From positions 124,001 through 188,000 of the forward strand of contig JAGTXX020000001.1 of NCBI GenBank assembly GCA_019044685.2: a stretch of 64,000 nucleotides of DNA, written 5' to 3'. Position numbers and translations under genes: made by a program. Source of the DNA: Nannochloris sp. 'desiccata' (taxonomy: Eukaryota; Chlorophyta; Trebouxiophyceae; Chlorellales; Chlorellaceae). Positions 32,793 through 41,517 of the stretch are shown in pieces. The notes beneath the pieces were generated by a model that saw only the letters and a list, made by a program, of their open reading frames with translations, had not been told where the DNA came from and made no database searches. Position 1 is the stretch's first letter. Each line of letters opens with the position of its first letter.

Positions 32793-33307
32793 GTTCGGAT
32801 TTTGGTTCTCTCGCTCCGCAGTGCGATAAAATGAAACAGGGTGTGGCTAATATGGAATTCAAACAATGTAAATAATAACGAGTTTATGACGAAACACCCG
32901 CTTTATCGCAACGAGTTTTTTTTTTTTTTCTCACAGAGTTTGGCCAAAAAAGAAAAATGCCGGACTCAAGAGCTTAATCGAGACCCTGGGCCCTTTGTTT
33001 TTGTTGTATACTTCATCACCATAGTTTTAAGCTCCCGTTCATGTCAGCTCCGCCGAGCGTCCCTCGCGAGTCCTCGATCTTTGGAGTTTCTCTAGGTCCA
33101 TCGTAGAGATGAACCTCCCAAGCCGTGGTCAGCTGGGGCAGCTTGCCCTATGGACTGCAGCACTCTAAGTAGGATGCAGGGGAGCGCGTAGCACGGTGAG
33201 AGAAGTATCTTTGCCGATTTCTGTTGGCATTGAATTTTTGAATCGTTTGTTTTGAACCTTTTTTTAACTTACTACCCCTATTTTATGTTGATTCTTCTCT
33301 TCTATAG
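32793..33307. other. Region upstream of small hypothetical gene
   Basis: About 500 bp including the promoter of the plastid thioredoxin (minus) and probably an unresolved first exon of the next gene on the plus strand. A candidate start ATG at 33040 opens a Ser/Pro-rich frame of 21 codons, but no splice donor joins it in frame to the exon at 33308. Confidence 0.3.
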
Positions 33308-33553
33308 GTTCTTGCGTCTTCACGACCTCGTAGATGCCTTTCATTTGCATCGACATCATTGGCCAGCAGCAACGTTGATGCCGCCATCGGCTGTACTCCT
33401 GCTGTGCCTAGAATGGGATGCCCTGGTTGCCTCGTCTGCAAACCTCCTTCCCCGTCTTTGGAGTTCTTGAAGGCTGGCGGTGGTTTCACGAAGGTTTGGC
33501 TAGTGGCTTTTGGTGTTAGTGCAGTATTTGGTGTGAAGGCTATCATGACGGTG
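33308..33553 (+). CDS. Putative small single-TM protein, exon fragment
   Basis: Not recognised. The exon follows a TTCTATAG acceptor and ends at a GTG/GTAAGT donor, giving 82 codons in one open frame. It starts with a Ser/Arg-rich, acid-poor segment (VLASSRPRRCLSFASTSLAS) like a transit peptide, then a Cys-rich stretch (MGCPGCLVCKPPSP) and one hydrophobic helix (VWLVAFGVSAVFGVKAIM). A following exon may begin after TTTCTGTAG at about 33669, in phase, where a 21-bp unit is duplicated in tandem. The 5' and 3' ends are unresolved. The composition suggests a small organelle membrane protein, which is inference. Confidence 0.35.
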
Positions 33554-33671
33554 GTAAGTGCTTTGTTTTGCCACCAGTGCCCCTCCTGGGGGCAGCCCTC
33601 TGATGCTACTTGTGTGTATGTTCCCTTCTATCTTTTTTTTTAAATAGAGCCTTCTTTTCTTTCTGTAGGAA

Positions 33672-33721
33672 ACAGAACTGGTTTCAATTATAAGTAAACT
33701 GGTTTCAATTATAAGTAAACT
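33672..33721. repeat. 21-bp tandem duplication
   Basis: The unit CTGGTTTCAATTATAAGTAAA occurs twice back to back (about 33679..33720). The duplication is in frame with the putative small gene upstream and would repeat a VSIISKL heptapeptide. Confidence 0.75.
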
Positions 33722-33949
33722 GGCTCTGATGATTTTCTTTGATTCACACCAACAAATAAATTACGAACGGCTTTCCTTTATACAGTATCGTAAATTACGA
33801 TACTCTTTATTATTTTTTCTTGCTTCTAAAATAGTACATCTTTTCTTACATTCTTCTTTTCCCCCTGTGTCTTCCTGGTCTAGACTCCTAGTTATTAGGA
33901 AGGTAGCTTGTCAGTGTAACAAAGTATCATCATAGTTTGTGTCTGTCTC

Positions 33950-35045
33950 ATATACAGACAATGCGCAACCACGCTGTTTCCTCTTAAAGCACCTGAAGCT
34001 GATTACGCCAGAATACAATGCTTTCTTTTCATTTTTGTTATGCTCTTGTCATTTACACACATCATCAAGCTCTAGAATAGATTTGTAACTCAGCTCCTCA
34101 ACTCGGCCCTCGCTTTTCTTGCCCTAAACCTTACAACAACAGCGGCTGTGGAAAAGGAAGTTTCCAAGGAGCTGAGCGTCAAAGCGTAAAAGAAAGAATT
34201 TTTGTAGGTAGGCATTGTGAGCTTGTTAAGAAAGATGCCAGTGGAAGGTTCGGTTCATTTTGCCACCAGCTGCGTCACCCTGAGGGCGGTGGAGGTGACA
34301 GGATAGCAGCTCCATAGGCAGCCGGGACGACATGATGGCTCTCAGGTAAAGGAAAATAAAAGGCTACTCAGGGAGAAAGATGCTGCGAGTTAAACTAAAG
34401 GTAAATTTGATTCAAGGTACGAAATGGAGCCTATGCTGCAGAATACTCTACATGCATGGGGCGTGTGCCAGCTCCTTCAAGGTTGGAAGCTGATGCAGTA
34501 CAGGCAACGCAAGGTGCAAATTAATGTTTTGTCTTGCATAAACGGTGATGTAAAGACAACCTAACTAATATTAGTATGATTTTTGTTACATAAAGACGAT
34601 TTCGATAACATATGAAGACTTAGGGTTGATAGATGTAGGGTATATGCACTGAATGTTGGAATTCAAGAGCTTGGCAGTGGCTAGCGGAGAAAAAAGCCCT
34701 TTTATAAAACTATGATAGAAAGCCAGTGTAGCTACGTACTAGCAGGGCGACTCACTACGTACGGGTGTTTCTATAAATAGATGAGAGAGTAGCGCTTGTT
34801 TCTCGAGGTTCCTGCATCCGCTGCTGCTTAGATAGATTGGCAGCCACTGCCAGTCGGACTCAAGAGGCTCTCACCGGGATCCTTTTCTTTTTGTTTTTTA
34901 ATTACGAGCCCTGATATTTCAGCTCTAGTCTACTTTATTGAAAATCTAGCGAGTTTTCAGGAAGGCTCCTGGAGGTTCTTTTGCCAAAGAAGCACAGTTG
35001 TGCTCACGAATCCTTGTGAATTCTTCAACGCTCTTAACCAAGGGC
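33950..35045. other. Gene-poor stretch of about 1.1 kb
   Basis: No coding sequence, tRNA or snRNA recognised on either strand. It contains scattered splice-like motifs, a TATA box at 34772 with two upstream CTACGTAC elements, and long runs without open frames. It may hold 5' UTR exons of the gene starting near 35046 or a noncoding transcript. Confidence 0.35.
34732..34779 (+). promoter_or_regulatory. TATA-box promoter with two ACGT-core elements
   Basis: TATAAATA at 34772..34779 is one of the best TATA boxes in the window. Two copies of the element CTACGTAC, at 34732..34739 and 34755..34762, sit just upstream; ACGT cores bind bZIP factors in plants. It would serve the small gene starting at 35046. 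Confidence 0.45.
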
Positions 35046-35400
35046 ATGGTTGCCCCATTACTCCTAGTCGAAGGCAGAGCAAATGCTAAAGTAAGCGCAT
35101 CATATTTGGCTCTTCCTGTTGCCGAAATATTTGGAATCGTGAAATTGCATAATTCTTTTCACCACAACTCTCTCACTTAAATAACACTGCCTGTTCCTGT
35201 AGGTTGGCTCTTCTCTAGTCAGTCGCAGATTTTTGCACCGCCCAGTCATGGCATTCTTCTCGCCTCGTGCCAATGCCTTTACTGCTGCTACTTCTACCCA
35301 ACCCACTCCCTCCGTCTCCCCAGTTCCCAAAGATAACAAATCAACTGGGGGTTTCCCCTTAAGGGTGATGTTCTCTGGAATCTTGCGTCTATTATTGTAG
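35046..35400 (+). CDS. Putative small organelle protein, possibly frameshifted
   Basis: Not recognised. Exons 35046..35090 and 35203..35400 (donor GTAAGC, acceptor CCTGTAG) give 80 aa in frame. The sequence is Arg/Ser/Ala-rich with almost no acidic residues (VGSSLVSRRFLHRPVMAFFSP), so it resembles an organelle transit peptide, followed by a Pro/Thr linker. It then ends with an unremarkable tail. In the overlapping frame from the GGGGG run at 35347 the DNA codes for a strong single helix (GDVLWNLASIIVAVIFV) that stops at 35417, so a one-base loss in the G run may have cut off a membrane segment, or the read is wrong by one base. A GTAAGT donor at 35433 hints at more exons. Confidence 0.35.
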
Positions 35401-35531
35401 CGGTTATATTTGTTTGATGTATGCCATTCGCGCCGTAAGTAATGCTTTGTAGTCAATACCCTTCATTTAATTTATTTTTCCAAATTTTAACTCAACGGTC
35501 ATTTCACCCAAATCTGTTCTTTCTTCGTTTT

Positions 35532-36029
35532 CAGAAAGTCGATGCAGCCCTCATCCTTGCGAGTGGAATTGCTGTGTGATCAACTGTGCAACGCCAGATT
35601 TCTAATGAAGTGAAGCTGGTACTACTTGACTCAAGAGGTGATTGCGTAGATCAAGGCTTTGAGAAGATGGAAGTATTTACTGCCCAGCGCTTTGATAAGA
35701 TGAAAAAAAATGATTTTTGACATTGGAAAGTCGATTACAGGGCCGTCTGCTCTTGTCCATCCTTCTTGCCCTGCTCATAGCGTAACCGACAGATTCACCA
35801 AGATGGTGCACATAATGCCCTGTAATCGACTTTCCAATGTCAAAAAGCATTTTTTTTCCATCTTATCAAAGCGCTGGGCAGTAAATACTTCCATCTTCTC
35901 AAAGCCTTGATCTACGCAATCACCTCTTGAGTCAAGTAGTACCAGCTTCACTTCATTAGAAATCTGGCGTTGCACAGTTGATCACACAGCAATTCCACTC
36001 GCAAGGATGAGGGCTGCATCGACTTTCTG
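35532..36029. repeat. Near-perfect 212-bp inverted repeat with 73-bp spacer
   Basis: Left arm 35532..35743, right arm 35817..36029, spacer 35744..35816. The arms begin at CAGAAAGTCGATGCAGCC and end at CGATTACAGGGC. By eye there are only two differences: one extra G and one A/C substitution beside an eight-A run. Flanks outside the arms are unrelated and no target-site duplication is visible. A read-through RNA would fold into a hairpin of more than 200 bp. It may be an inverted duplication of a gene 3' end, a foldback element, a small-RNA locus or an assembly artefact. Confidence 0.95.
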
Positions 36030-36495
36030 CGGGACCAGCTGCTGCGGCCTCTGAACCAGTTAAAGCAGCAGACGTATCCGAAGGCGACTGCATGAGATCA
36101 AGAGAAAAGAAGGCAAATGTTTCAGCAAAATGAATGATAAAAGATGCATTGAAAGAGGGGCAGACGCAAGTTGAAGACTTCAACTTGAAGTGTAGGGTTC
36201 AAGCGGCTGCACAGCGAAAGTCAAGGATAAAAACCAACAAGAAGGACGTACTGCAGCAGGGGCAGGAGCCTGCGAGCCGTTTGGCTGATTATTCTGGTTG
36301 ACCTGAGAAGGTTCACCGACCGGTGCTGCATTGAAAGGAGTTGCCTGAGTTTTTTTCTGCAGAGCAATGGAAGAAAAAGTGCTAGAGGGTGAGTATGAAG
36401 GCGAGGAAGCCAAGGCGCGGTATAAGAGTTAGTTGACAAACTGTAACTTACTGTCTTTTTACCACTGTAACCCTAAAACACTGTACGGGCTTCAT
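35956..36495 (-). CDS. Putative small protein with Cys-rich C-terminus, ending in the inverted repeat
   Basis: Not recognised. Three minus-strand exons (36463..36495, 36252..36356, 35956..36087), all phase 0, give 89 aa: a short start, a Gln/Asn/Pro-rich middle (QVNQNNQPNGSQAPAPAA) and a Cys-rich tail (CSPHPCEWNCCVINC) with five Cys. The tail lies in the right arm of the inverted repeat, and the same tail can be read from the left arm on the plus strand after a TTTTCAG acceptor. Splice sites are acceptable, but no homology supports the model, so treat it as tentative. If real, two convergent genes share identical 3' ends. Confidence 0.25.
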
Positions 36496-37073
36496 GATCG
36501 CTAGAGGGCAGCGTCGAGAAACAGGCTGGATTTTCTCCAGCCAACATCGACTGAGCCAAAAGGACAATGCGCGCAGCTGTCCATTCAAAGAGCTTATGAA
36601 GATGCTTCAATATTGTTGGCGCTGCCAATCAGGGGCTCATACGCAACAGGTGATCAGTAATCGCCTGAGCGAACAGCAACATTTTGATCATTGCAGCACT
36701 GGCAGCAACCAAGCAGCTGTAGCCTCTCTCTGGCATTTGTTATTCATATCCAGTATGCATGATTTGCTCAAAACGGCGTTTATATGGCATTTCCCAGCTT
36801 TCTTCCAGTTTTCTCCCCACAACCTTCCGAAGTTCTCCAAGCCTCGCTTCAAGCCTCTTGAGAATAATTTCACTTGACACGCTGCAAATTCAATTTATAA
36901 CACATTGTCAAATCAATTTACAGACCTGAGAACATTGCAATTCCATAAGTAGCGCTTGCATACACTGGAGATCGCAAAGATTTTTATTTTTTTGGTTTGG
37001 TTTTCAAATGTTGTAGACCTCTCTCGAGTTCTTTACCCTGGAGTTAAATACAACGTTGCTGATTCTCCCAACA
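36496..37073. other. Intergenic region upstream of the ABC transporter
   Basis: About 580 bp. A 127-codon plus-strand frame (36494..36877) has no recognisable domain and I do not call it. The rest should contain the ABC transporter promoter. Confidence 0.3.
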
Positions 37074-39530
37074 ATGCAACTACAATTTCATACCGGAAGG
37101 ATGCGTCCAATGCGTTTTAATCGCACAAACGCGGGTCATTTCACGACAACAACAGCTTCTACACTTCTCCCACCGACTTTGTCGACCACCGGCAGGTTTA
37201 CTTTGTTGAAATCTGCCCAGTTGCGCCGATCTGCGAGGGCAGTTTCCTATACATCATTCATCACCAAGGCATATGCTGCTGCTGCTGCAGCAAGCTCATG
37301 GTCCCATGACAGTAATAGTAACAATAACAACATTAACGGAAGTAGCAGGGACTATCACAGTATCGATGGTCACAGCAGCAGTGATGGTGGTGGAAGTACT
37401 CTTGCATCTGATCAATTGGAACAGCTTCTTCAAGGCCCTGGAAAAGAGTATCACGCACCCACTGCCCTTCCACCAACCCCACAAGCTGCAACCCTTGGTG
37501 CGTTAATGCCCTATCTGTTACGGTTAGCTCTCGGGGAAGGCCAGCTGTATTGGCGTGTCGCCGGTGCGTTGGCTGCTCTAGTTATTTCAAAAGCAGCTGG
37601 TTTACTCGCTCCTGTCTACTTTAAACTCGCTGTAGACGCTCTCTCTACTCCAGCTATTGCTACGAGCAGTACCGCCACTGTTGCTGCGACAGCAGCAAGT
37701 GCATTATGGCTCCCTGGAGCGGTCCCAGCCGCCACGGCTGCATTGCTTGTGAGTGGTCTTTGTCGCGCCCTCTCTGCTTTAGCCAAGGAACTTCAACACC
37801 CCTTGTTCACCCCTGTCTCTCAAGCAGCTGGGCGCAGAGTTTCATTCTACGCATTAGCTCACGTTCTAGGTCTAGACCTTCATTTTCATTTAGATAGAAA
37901 CACAGGGTCTTTATCAAGGATGCTGGAACGAGGCGCTCGATCGATCGCCATGATTTTTCGCGCAGTCGTCTTTACTTTAGCGCCTACAGCTTTAGAGTTG
38001 GTTGCTGTGTGTATATTACTAGCCAGGTCATTCCGTCCTACCGTGTCTCTGTTAGTGGTCGCCACTTTTGTTGCGTATACTTTATGGACTGTATCTTTGA
38101 CTTTCATCTCCACCCAGATTCGAAGAGAGGTCAAAGATCTTGATAACGCCATTAGTGGCCGTGCTGTGGATGCGTTGCTTAATGTAGAAGCAGTCAAACT
38201 CGGTGGGGCCGAGGCGTTAGAAGTACAAACGTATGATGATAATTTGACGGCCTATCAAAAAGCTAGTGTACGACTCGAAGGAGCATCTGCAGCGTTGAAT
38301 GCTGGGCAAGCCGCTGTGCTAGCTGTAGGTATGACAGCAGCTTTAGTAGCTGCTGCAATCAGTCCTGGTGTGACACCTGGTGATCTGGTTATGGTACAGG
38401 GTTTATTACTGCAATTGTGGGCTCCATTGCAGTTTTTAGGTTGGTTTTATAGAGAATTACGGCAAAGTTTGGTGGACATGGAGGATTTGTTTGCGTTGTT
38501 AAGAACGAAGACCCAAGTCCCAGAAGGAAATAAAGCCTTACCTACTCCTCCAAATATGACTACTACAACTGTATCTTCTACGAATATGACCCCGTACCGT
38601 CCTCCTGGTGTACGAGTGGATCTCCAAGATGTCCGTTTTAAATACCCAGGAAGCAATAGAGAAGTTCTAAAAGGAGTGTCTATTTCTGCTCTTCCCGGTC
38701 AAAGCATTGCTGTCGTCGGTCCATCTGGCTCTGGGAAAAGCACCTTATTAAGGCTATTAGTTAGGTTGTTTGATGTCCATAGTGGGTCTGTGTCTTTAGA
38801 TGGAGAGGACGTGAGAAATTTAAAATCTGATTCTTTAAGAGCGGCGGTGGCGGTGGTCCCGCAAGATACGATTCTATTTAATGATACGATATTGCATAAC
38901 GTGACGTACGGGAGACCTGGTTCAACCCCAGAGGAAGTTCGAGCAGCCACTTCTGCTGCGAAACTAGATGTTGCGGTTGCGAGAATGTCTGATAAGTGGT
39001 CTACCTTGGTTGGAGAGCGGGGGTTGAAACTCAGCGGAGGAGAAAAACAACGAGTTGCCATTGCGAGAGCGTTTTTAAGAGAACCGAGGTTATTAATTTG
39101 TGATGAAGCAACATCTGCGTTAGATTCTGCGACGGAACGTGGTATTATGGAATCTTTGAAGGAATTAGCTGCAGGGAGGACGTCTGTGTTTGTAGCTCAT
39201 CGTTTATCTACCGTGCAAGGGTGCGATAAAATCTACGTTTTGAAAGAGGGGAAAGTAGCTGAAGAAGGGACACATGCTGAATTAATGGGGAAGGGTGGAG
39301 GTGTGTATAGAGACATGTGGAAAATGCAGGCCGCACAGCAAGCTCTGGATAAAAAAGCAGGTGTGCAAGGCGGCGACAAGGAAAACCTCGTGGCAAAGAA
39401 AAGTGGAGAGGCAGGAACAGCTGTAGGGGCTGTAATCGAAGGAGTTGGTCATCTCGAAGGTGATTCGAGTAGTGATGAATTGAGTGCCGAGCTTGATCCT
39501 GAAGCAGCTGCGATTGAAAGGTCTCTTTAA
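37074..39530 (+). CDS. Mitochondrial ABC transporter, ATM1/ATM3 (ABCB7) type
   Basis: A single-exon 818-aa half-transporter from the first ATG at 37074. The Arg/Thr/Ser-rich, acid-poor N-terminus is a mitochondrial presequence. A six-helix membrane domain (about residues 150-480) contains the family run LDLHFHLDRNTGSLSRMLERG (quoted in parts: FHLDRNTGSLSR) and a conserved EAVKLGGAE stretch. The nucleotide-binding domain has Walker A GPSGSGKST, a Q-loop VPQDTILFNDTI, signature LSGGEKQRVAIARA, Walker B LLICDEATSALD and the H-loop VAHRLSTV. ATM-type exporters sit in the inner membrane and send a glutathione-linked sulfur compound to the cytosolic Fe-S and molybdenum cofactor pathways. A Ser/His/Asn-rich insert lies between presequence and first helix. 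The acidic tail is longer than usual. Confidence 0.9.
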   Translation: MQLQFHTGRMRPMRFNRTNAGHFTTTTASTLLPPTLSTTGRFTLLKSAQLRRSARAVSYTSFITKAYAAAAAASSWSHDSNSNNNNINGSSRDYHSIDGHSSSDGGGSTLASDQLEQLLQGPGKEYHAPTALPPTPQAATLGALMPYLLRLALGEGQLYWRVAGALAALVISKAAGLLAPVYFKLAVDALSTPAIATSSTATVAATAASALWLPGAVPAATAALLVSGLCRALSALAKELQHPLFTPVSQAAGRRVSFYALAHVLGLDLHFHLDRNTGSLSRMLERGARSIAMIFRAVVFTLAPTALELVAVCILLARSFRPTVSLLVVATFVAYTLWTVSLTFISTQIRREVKDLDNAISGRAVDALLNVEAVKLGGAEALEVQTYDDNLTAYQKASVRLEGASAALNAGQAAVLAVGMTAALVAAAISPGVTPGDLVMVQGLLLQLWAPLQFLGWFYRELRQSLVDMEDLFALLRTKTQVPEGNKALPTPPNMTTTTVSSTNMTPYRPPGVRVDLQDVRFKYPGSNREVLKGVSISALPGQSIAVVGPSGSGKSTLLRLLVRLFDVHSGSVSLDGEDVRNLKSDSLRAAVAVVPQDTILFNDTILHNVTYGRPGSTPEEVRAATSAAKLDVAVARMSDKWSTLVGERGLKLSGGEKQRVAIARAFLREPRLLICDEATSALDSATERGIMESLKELAAGRTSVFVAHRLSTVQGCDKIYVLKEGKVAEEGTHAELMGKGGGVYRDMWKMQAAQQALDKKAGVQGGDKENLVAKKSGEAGTAVGAVIEGVGHLEGDSSSDELSAELDPEAAAIERSL

Positions 39531-39998
39531 ATTTGGAGGCCTTGAGACTAATAGCGGCAGTGCCGCTCGGCCTTTTTTTTCCTCTCTCTGCCTGTTCTAA
39601 GCAATCTAGCGATCTTTTCAAATGTATTTCTTAGTTGACTGTATATTCGCTTTGTGGTACGATGTTGAAGATTACTATGAACTCTACATTTGTGTAAAAT
39701 TAGTGGTATTGACAGTGCCCTGGAAGGTGCCAGCCGCTGAGCATCAGCTGTGAAGCTGGGCGAAAGAGCCACATGTTTTATATGGCTGGCTGACAACTAC
39801 AATGCACGGCAAAAAATTACTATTTAGTCTAAATTTCAACTCCAACATACTCACTGCCTTTAGAATCTTTCTGCAAGGCATTCATTGCGTGCAATCTGTC
39901 ATTCAAGCGATCTTGTTTTGATCACTGATTCCAGTGTGTGCTAGCAGAAACACCATTTCATATCCTAGTTGAAGAACCATACAAATACTCGCATCAAA
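39531..39998. other. Intergenic region between ABC transporter and SDR
   Basis: 468 bp. It holds the ABC transporter 3' UTR, with a GCGGCAGTGCCGCT near-palindrome at about 39554-39567 followed by a T run, and the promoter of the SDR gene. No gene seen. Confidence 0.35.
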
Positions 39999-41102
39999 AT
40001 GGCTGCCCTCCGCGTTCCTCTCTACCCCATTGAAAAAGCAGCAGCTCCCTTCAAAGTCGCTGTCACAGGCGCCACCGGTTACGTCGCCGGACCTCTTATT
40101 CAACGCTTATTAGCAGGCGGCCACACAGTCCAAGCGACTGTCCGCAACCCTGAAGATACCTCCAAGACTGCTCATCTCACCGCTCTTCCCGGCGCCGCTG
40201 ATCGATTAAAACTCTTCAAAGCCGACTTAATGGACGCCTCTTCATTTGACGATGCTATCATAGGTTGTAAATACGTCTTCCACGTGGCAAGCCCGTTCAG
40301 TTTAAATGTCGCACCATCACAAGTACAAGAAAAACTCGTAGGACCTGCTGTGGCAGGGGTTGAGTCGGTCCTTGGTGCTGTTTCCAGAGTGGGCGGTGAG
40401 ACCGTGGAAAGGGTGGTGATGACGAGTAGCATAGTAGCTATCATCGGGGATAACTGGGAAAATGGACCTGATCATGTTTTCACAGAAGCAGATTGGAATA
40501 CATCTTCTTCCCCTACCTTTATGCCGTATCCTTACTCCAAAACTATGGCGGAAAAAAAGGCGTGGGAAATTTATAGCAATGGCAAGGATACCAATAAATG
40601 GACATTGTGTACCATCAATCCAGGATTTGTACTCGGCCCGCCCTTAAGCCTAGTAAATCCAGGTGAATCTGTCACTTTCTGTAAAGATATGGTAGCTGGA
40701 AAGTTTAAAGCAGCTTTACCGAGAGCGTTTATCGGAGTAGTTGATGTTGATGACGTGGCAGCTGCACATGTTTTAGCTGCTTTGACCCCGGCAGCCTCAG
40801 AGCAGAGGTATCTCTGTGTATCAGAATCAACTGATTTTGTAACACTGGTAAAAGGGGCGGAAAACGAGTTCTCCCCTCCAAGAAAGTTTGCAGGAGGATT
40901 TGTGCCGCCAAAATGGTTGTTATGGGTCCTCTGTAATGTGCTTAGAGTGATGCCCTATGATACTATTAGTGCGTCTGTTGATAAACCATTGAAGATTGAT
41001 AATTCTAAAATACAGAAAGAGCTGGGAATGGGCTTTATTCCTGGGTCAAAGACTTTGGCCGATATGGCGAGGAGAGTTGAAAAGTTGCAACAAGCGGTGT
41101 AG
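39999..41102 (+). CDS. Extended short-chain dehydrogenase/reductase (dihydroflavonol reductase/cinnamoyl-CoA reductase-like)
   Basis: A single-exon 367-aa protein; the first ATG is at 39999 (AAAATGGCTGCC). The Rossmann nucleotide site is VTGATGYVAG near residue 25, followed by VQATVRNPED, whose Arg favours NADP(H). The VFHVASPF strand, the MTSSIVAI strand with the catalytic Ser, and the Y-x3-K pair in YPYSKTMAE complete the active site. This matches the DFR/CCR/GRE2 branch of extended SDRs. Its substrate in an alga is unlikely to be a flavonoid and could be an aldehyde or ketone such as methylglyoxal; that is inference. The N-terminus is short and has no clear targeting signal. Confidence 0.88.
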   Translation: MAALRVPLYPIEKAAAPFKVAVTGATGYVAGPLIQRLLAGGHTVQATVRNPEDTSKTAHLTALPGAADRLKLFKADLMDASSFDDAIIGCKYVFHVASPFSLNVAPSQVQEKLVGPAVAGVESVLGAVSRVGGETVERVVMTSSIVAIIGDNWENGPDHVFTEADWNTSSSPTFMPYPYSKTMAEKKAWEIYSNGKDTNKWTLCTINPGFVLGPPLSLVNPGESVTFCKDMVAGKFKAALPRAFIGVVDVDDVAAAHVLAALTPAASEQRYLCVSESTDFVTLVKGAENEFSPPRKFAGGFVPPKWLLWVLCNVLRVMPYDTISASVDKPLKIDNSKIQKELGMGFIPGSKTLADMARRVEKLQQAV

Positions 41103-41517
41103 AGTTTGAAATAATTTTTTTGTTGATTTGGTGCTCATCATTTCTTTCGTTGATTATGCAATAGATACTCTTTTGGATCTGGAGAAACTAGAACTTGGAG
41201 AGAGAGGCCATTGATTGTTACCTAACAAGATGTGCTGTTGGCGAAAGGATAATTTTTTTTGTTGTTGTTGTTGTTGTCAAAACCACCCTGCAGATTTTAT
41301 AGTCAGGATGTTGTAACAGAAATCAGCATATTGTTTACCTACTCTTGGTATTATTATCATCACTAGCATCAATTCGAGCTTATATCCGCGTTGTTAGGTT
41401 GCTTTGCCTGAAAAGTTGTTGTGATATAACAGATTTCAATTTGCGTGCGTTTGATATTTTTTGACTAGATAACATGGTCTACGTATTCCCTGTGTGCATC
41501 TAAAGTGTATATTTAAC
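41103..41517. other. Intergenic region with GTT microsatellite
   Basis: 415 bp between two plus-strand genes. It contains a short T run followed by about five GTT triplets at about 41256-41277. No gene or RNA recognised. Confidence 0.35.

Noticed and set aside
36494..36877. 127-codon plus-strand frame upstream of the ABC transporter
   Set aside because: No recognisable domain, mixed composition and no splice or promoter support.
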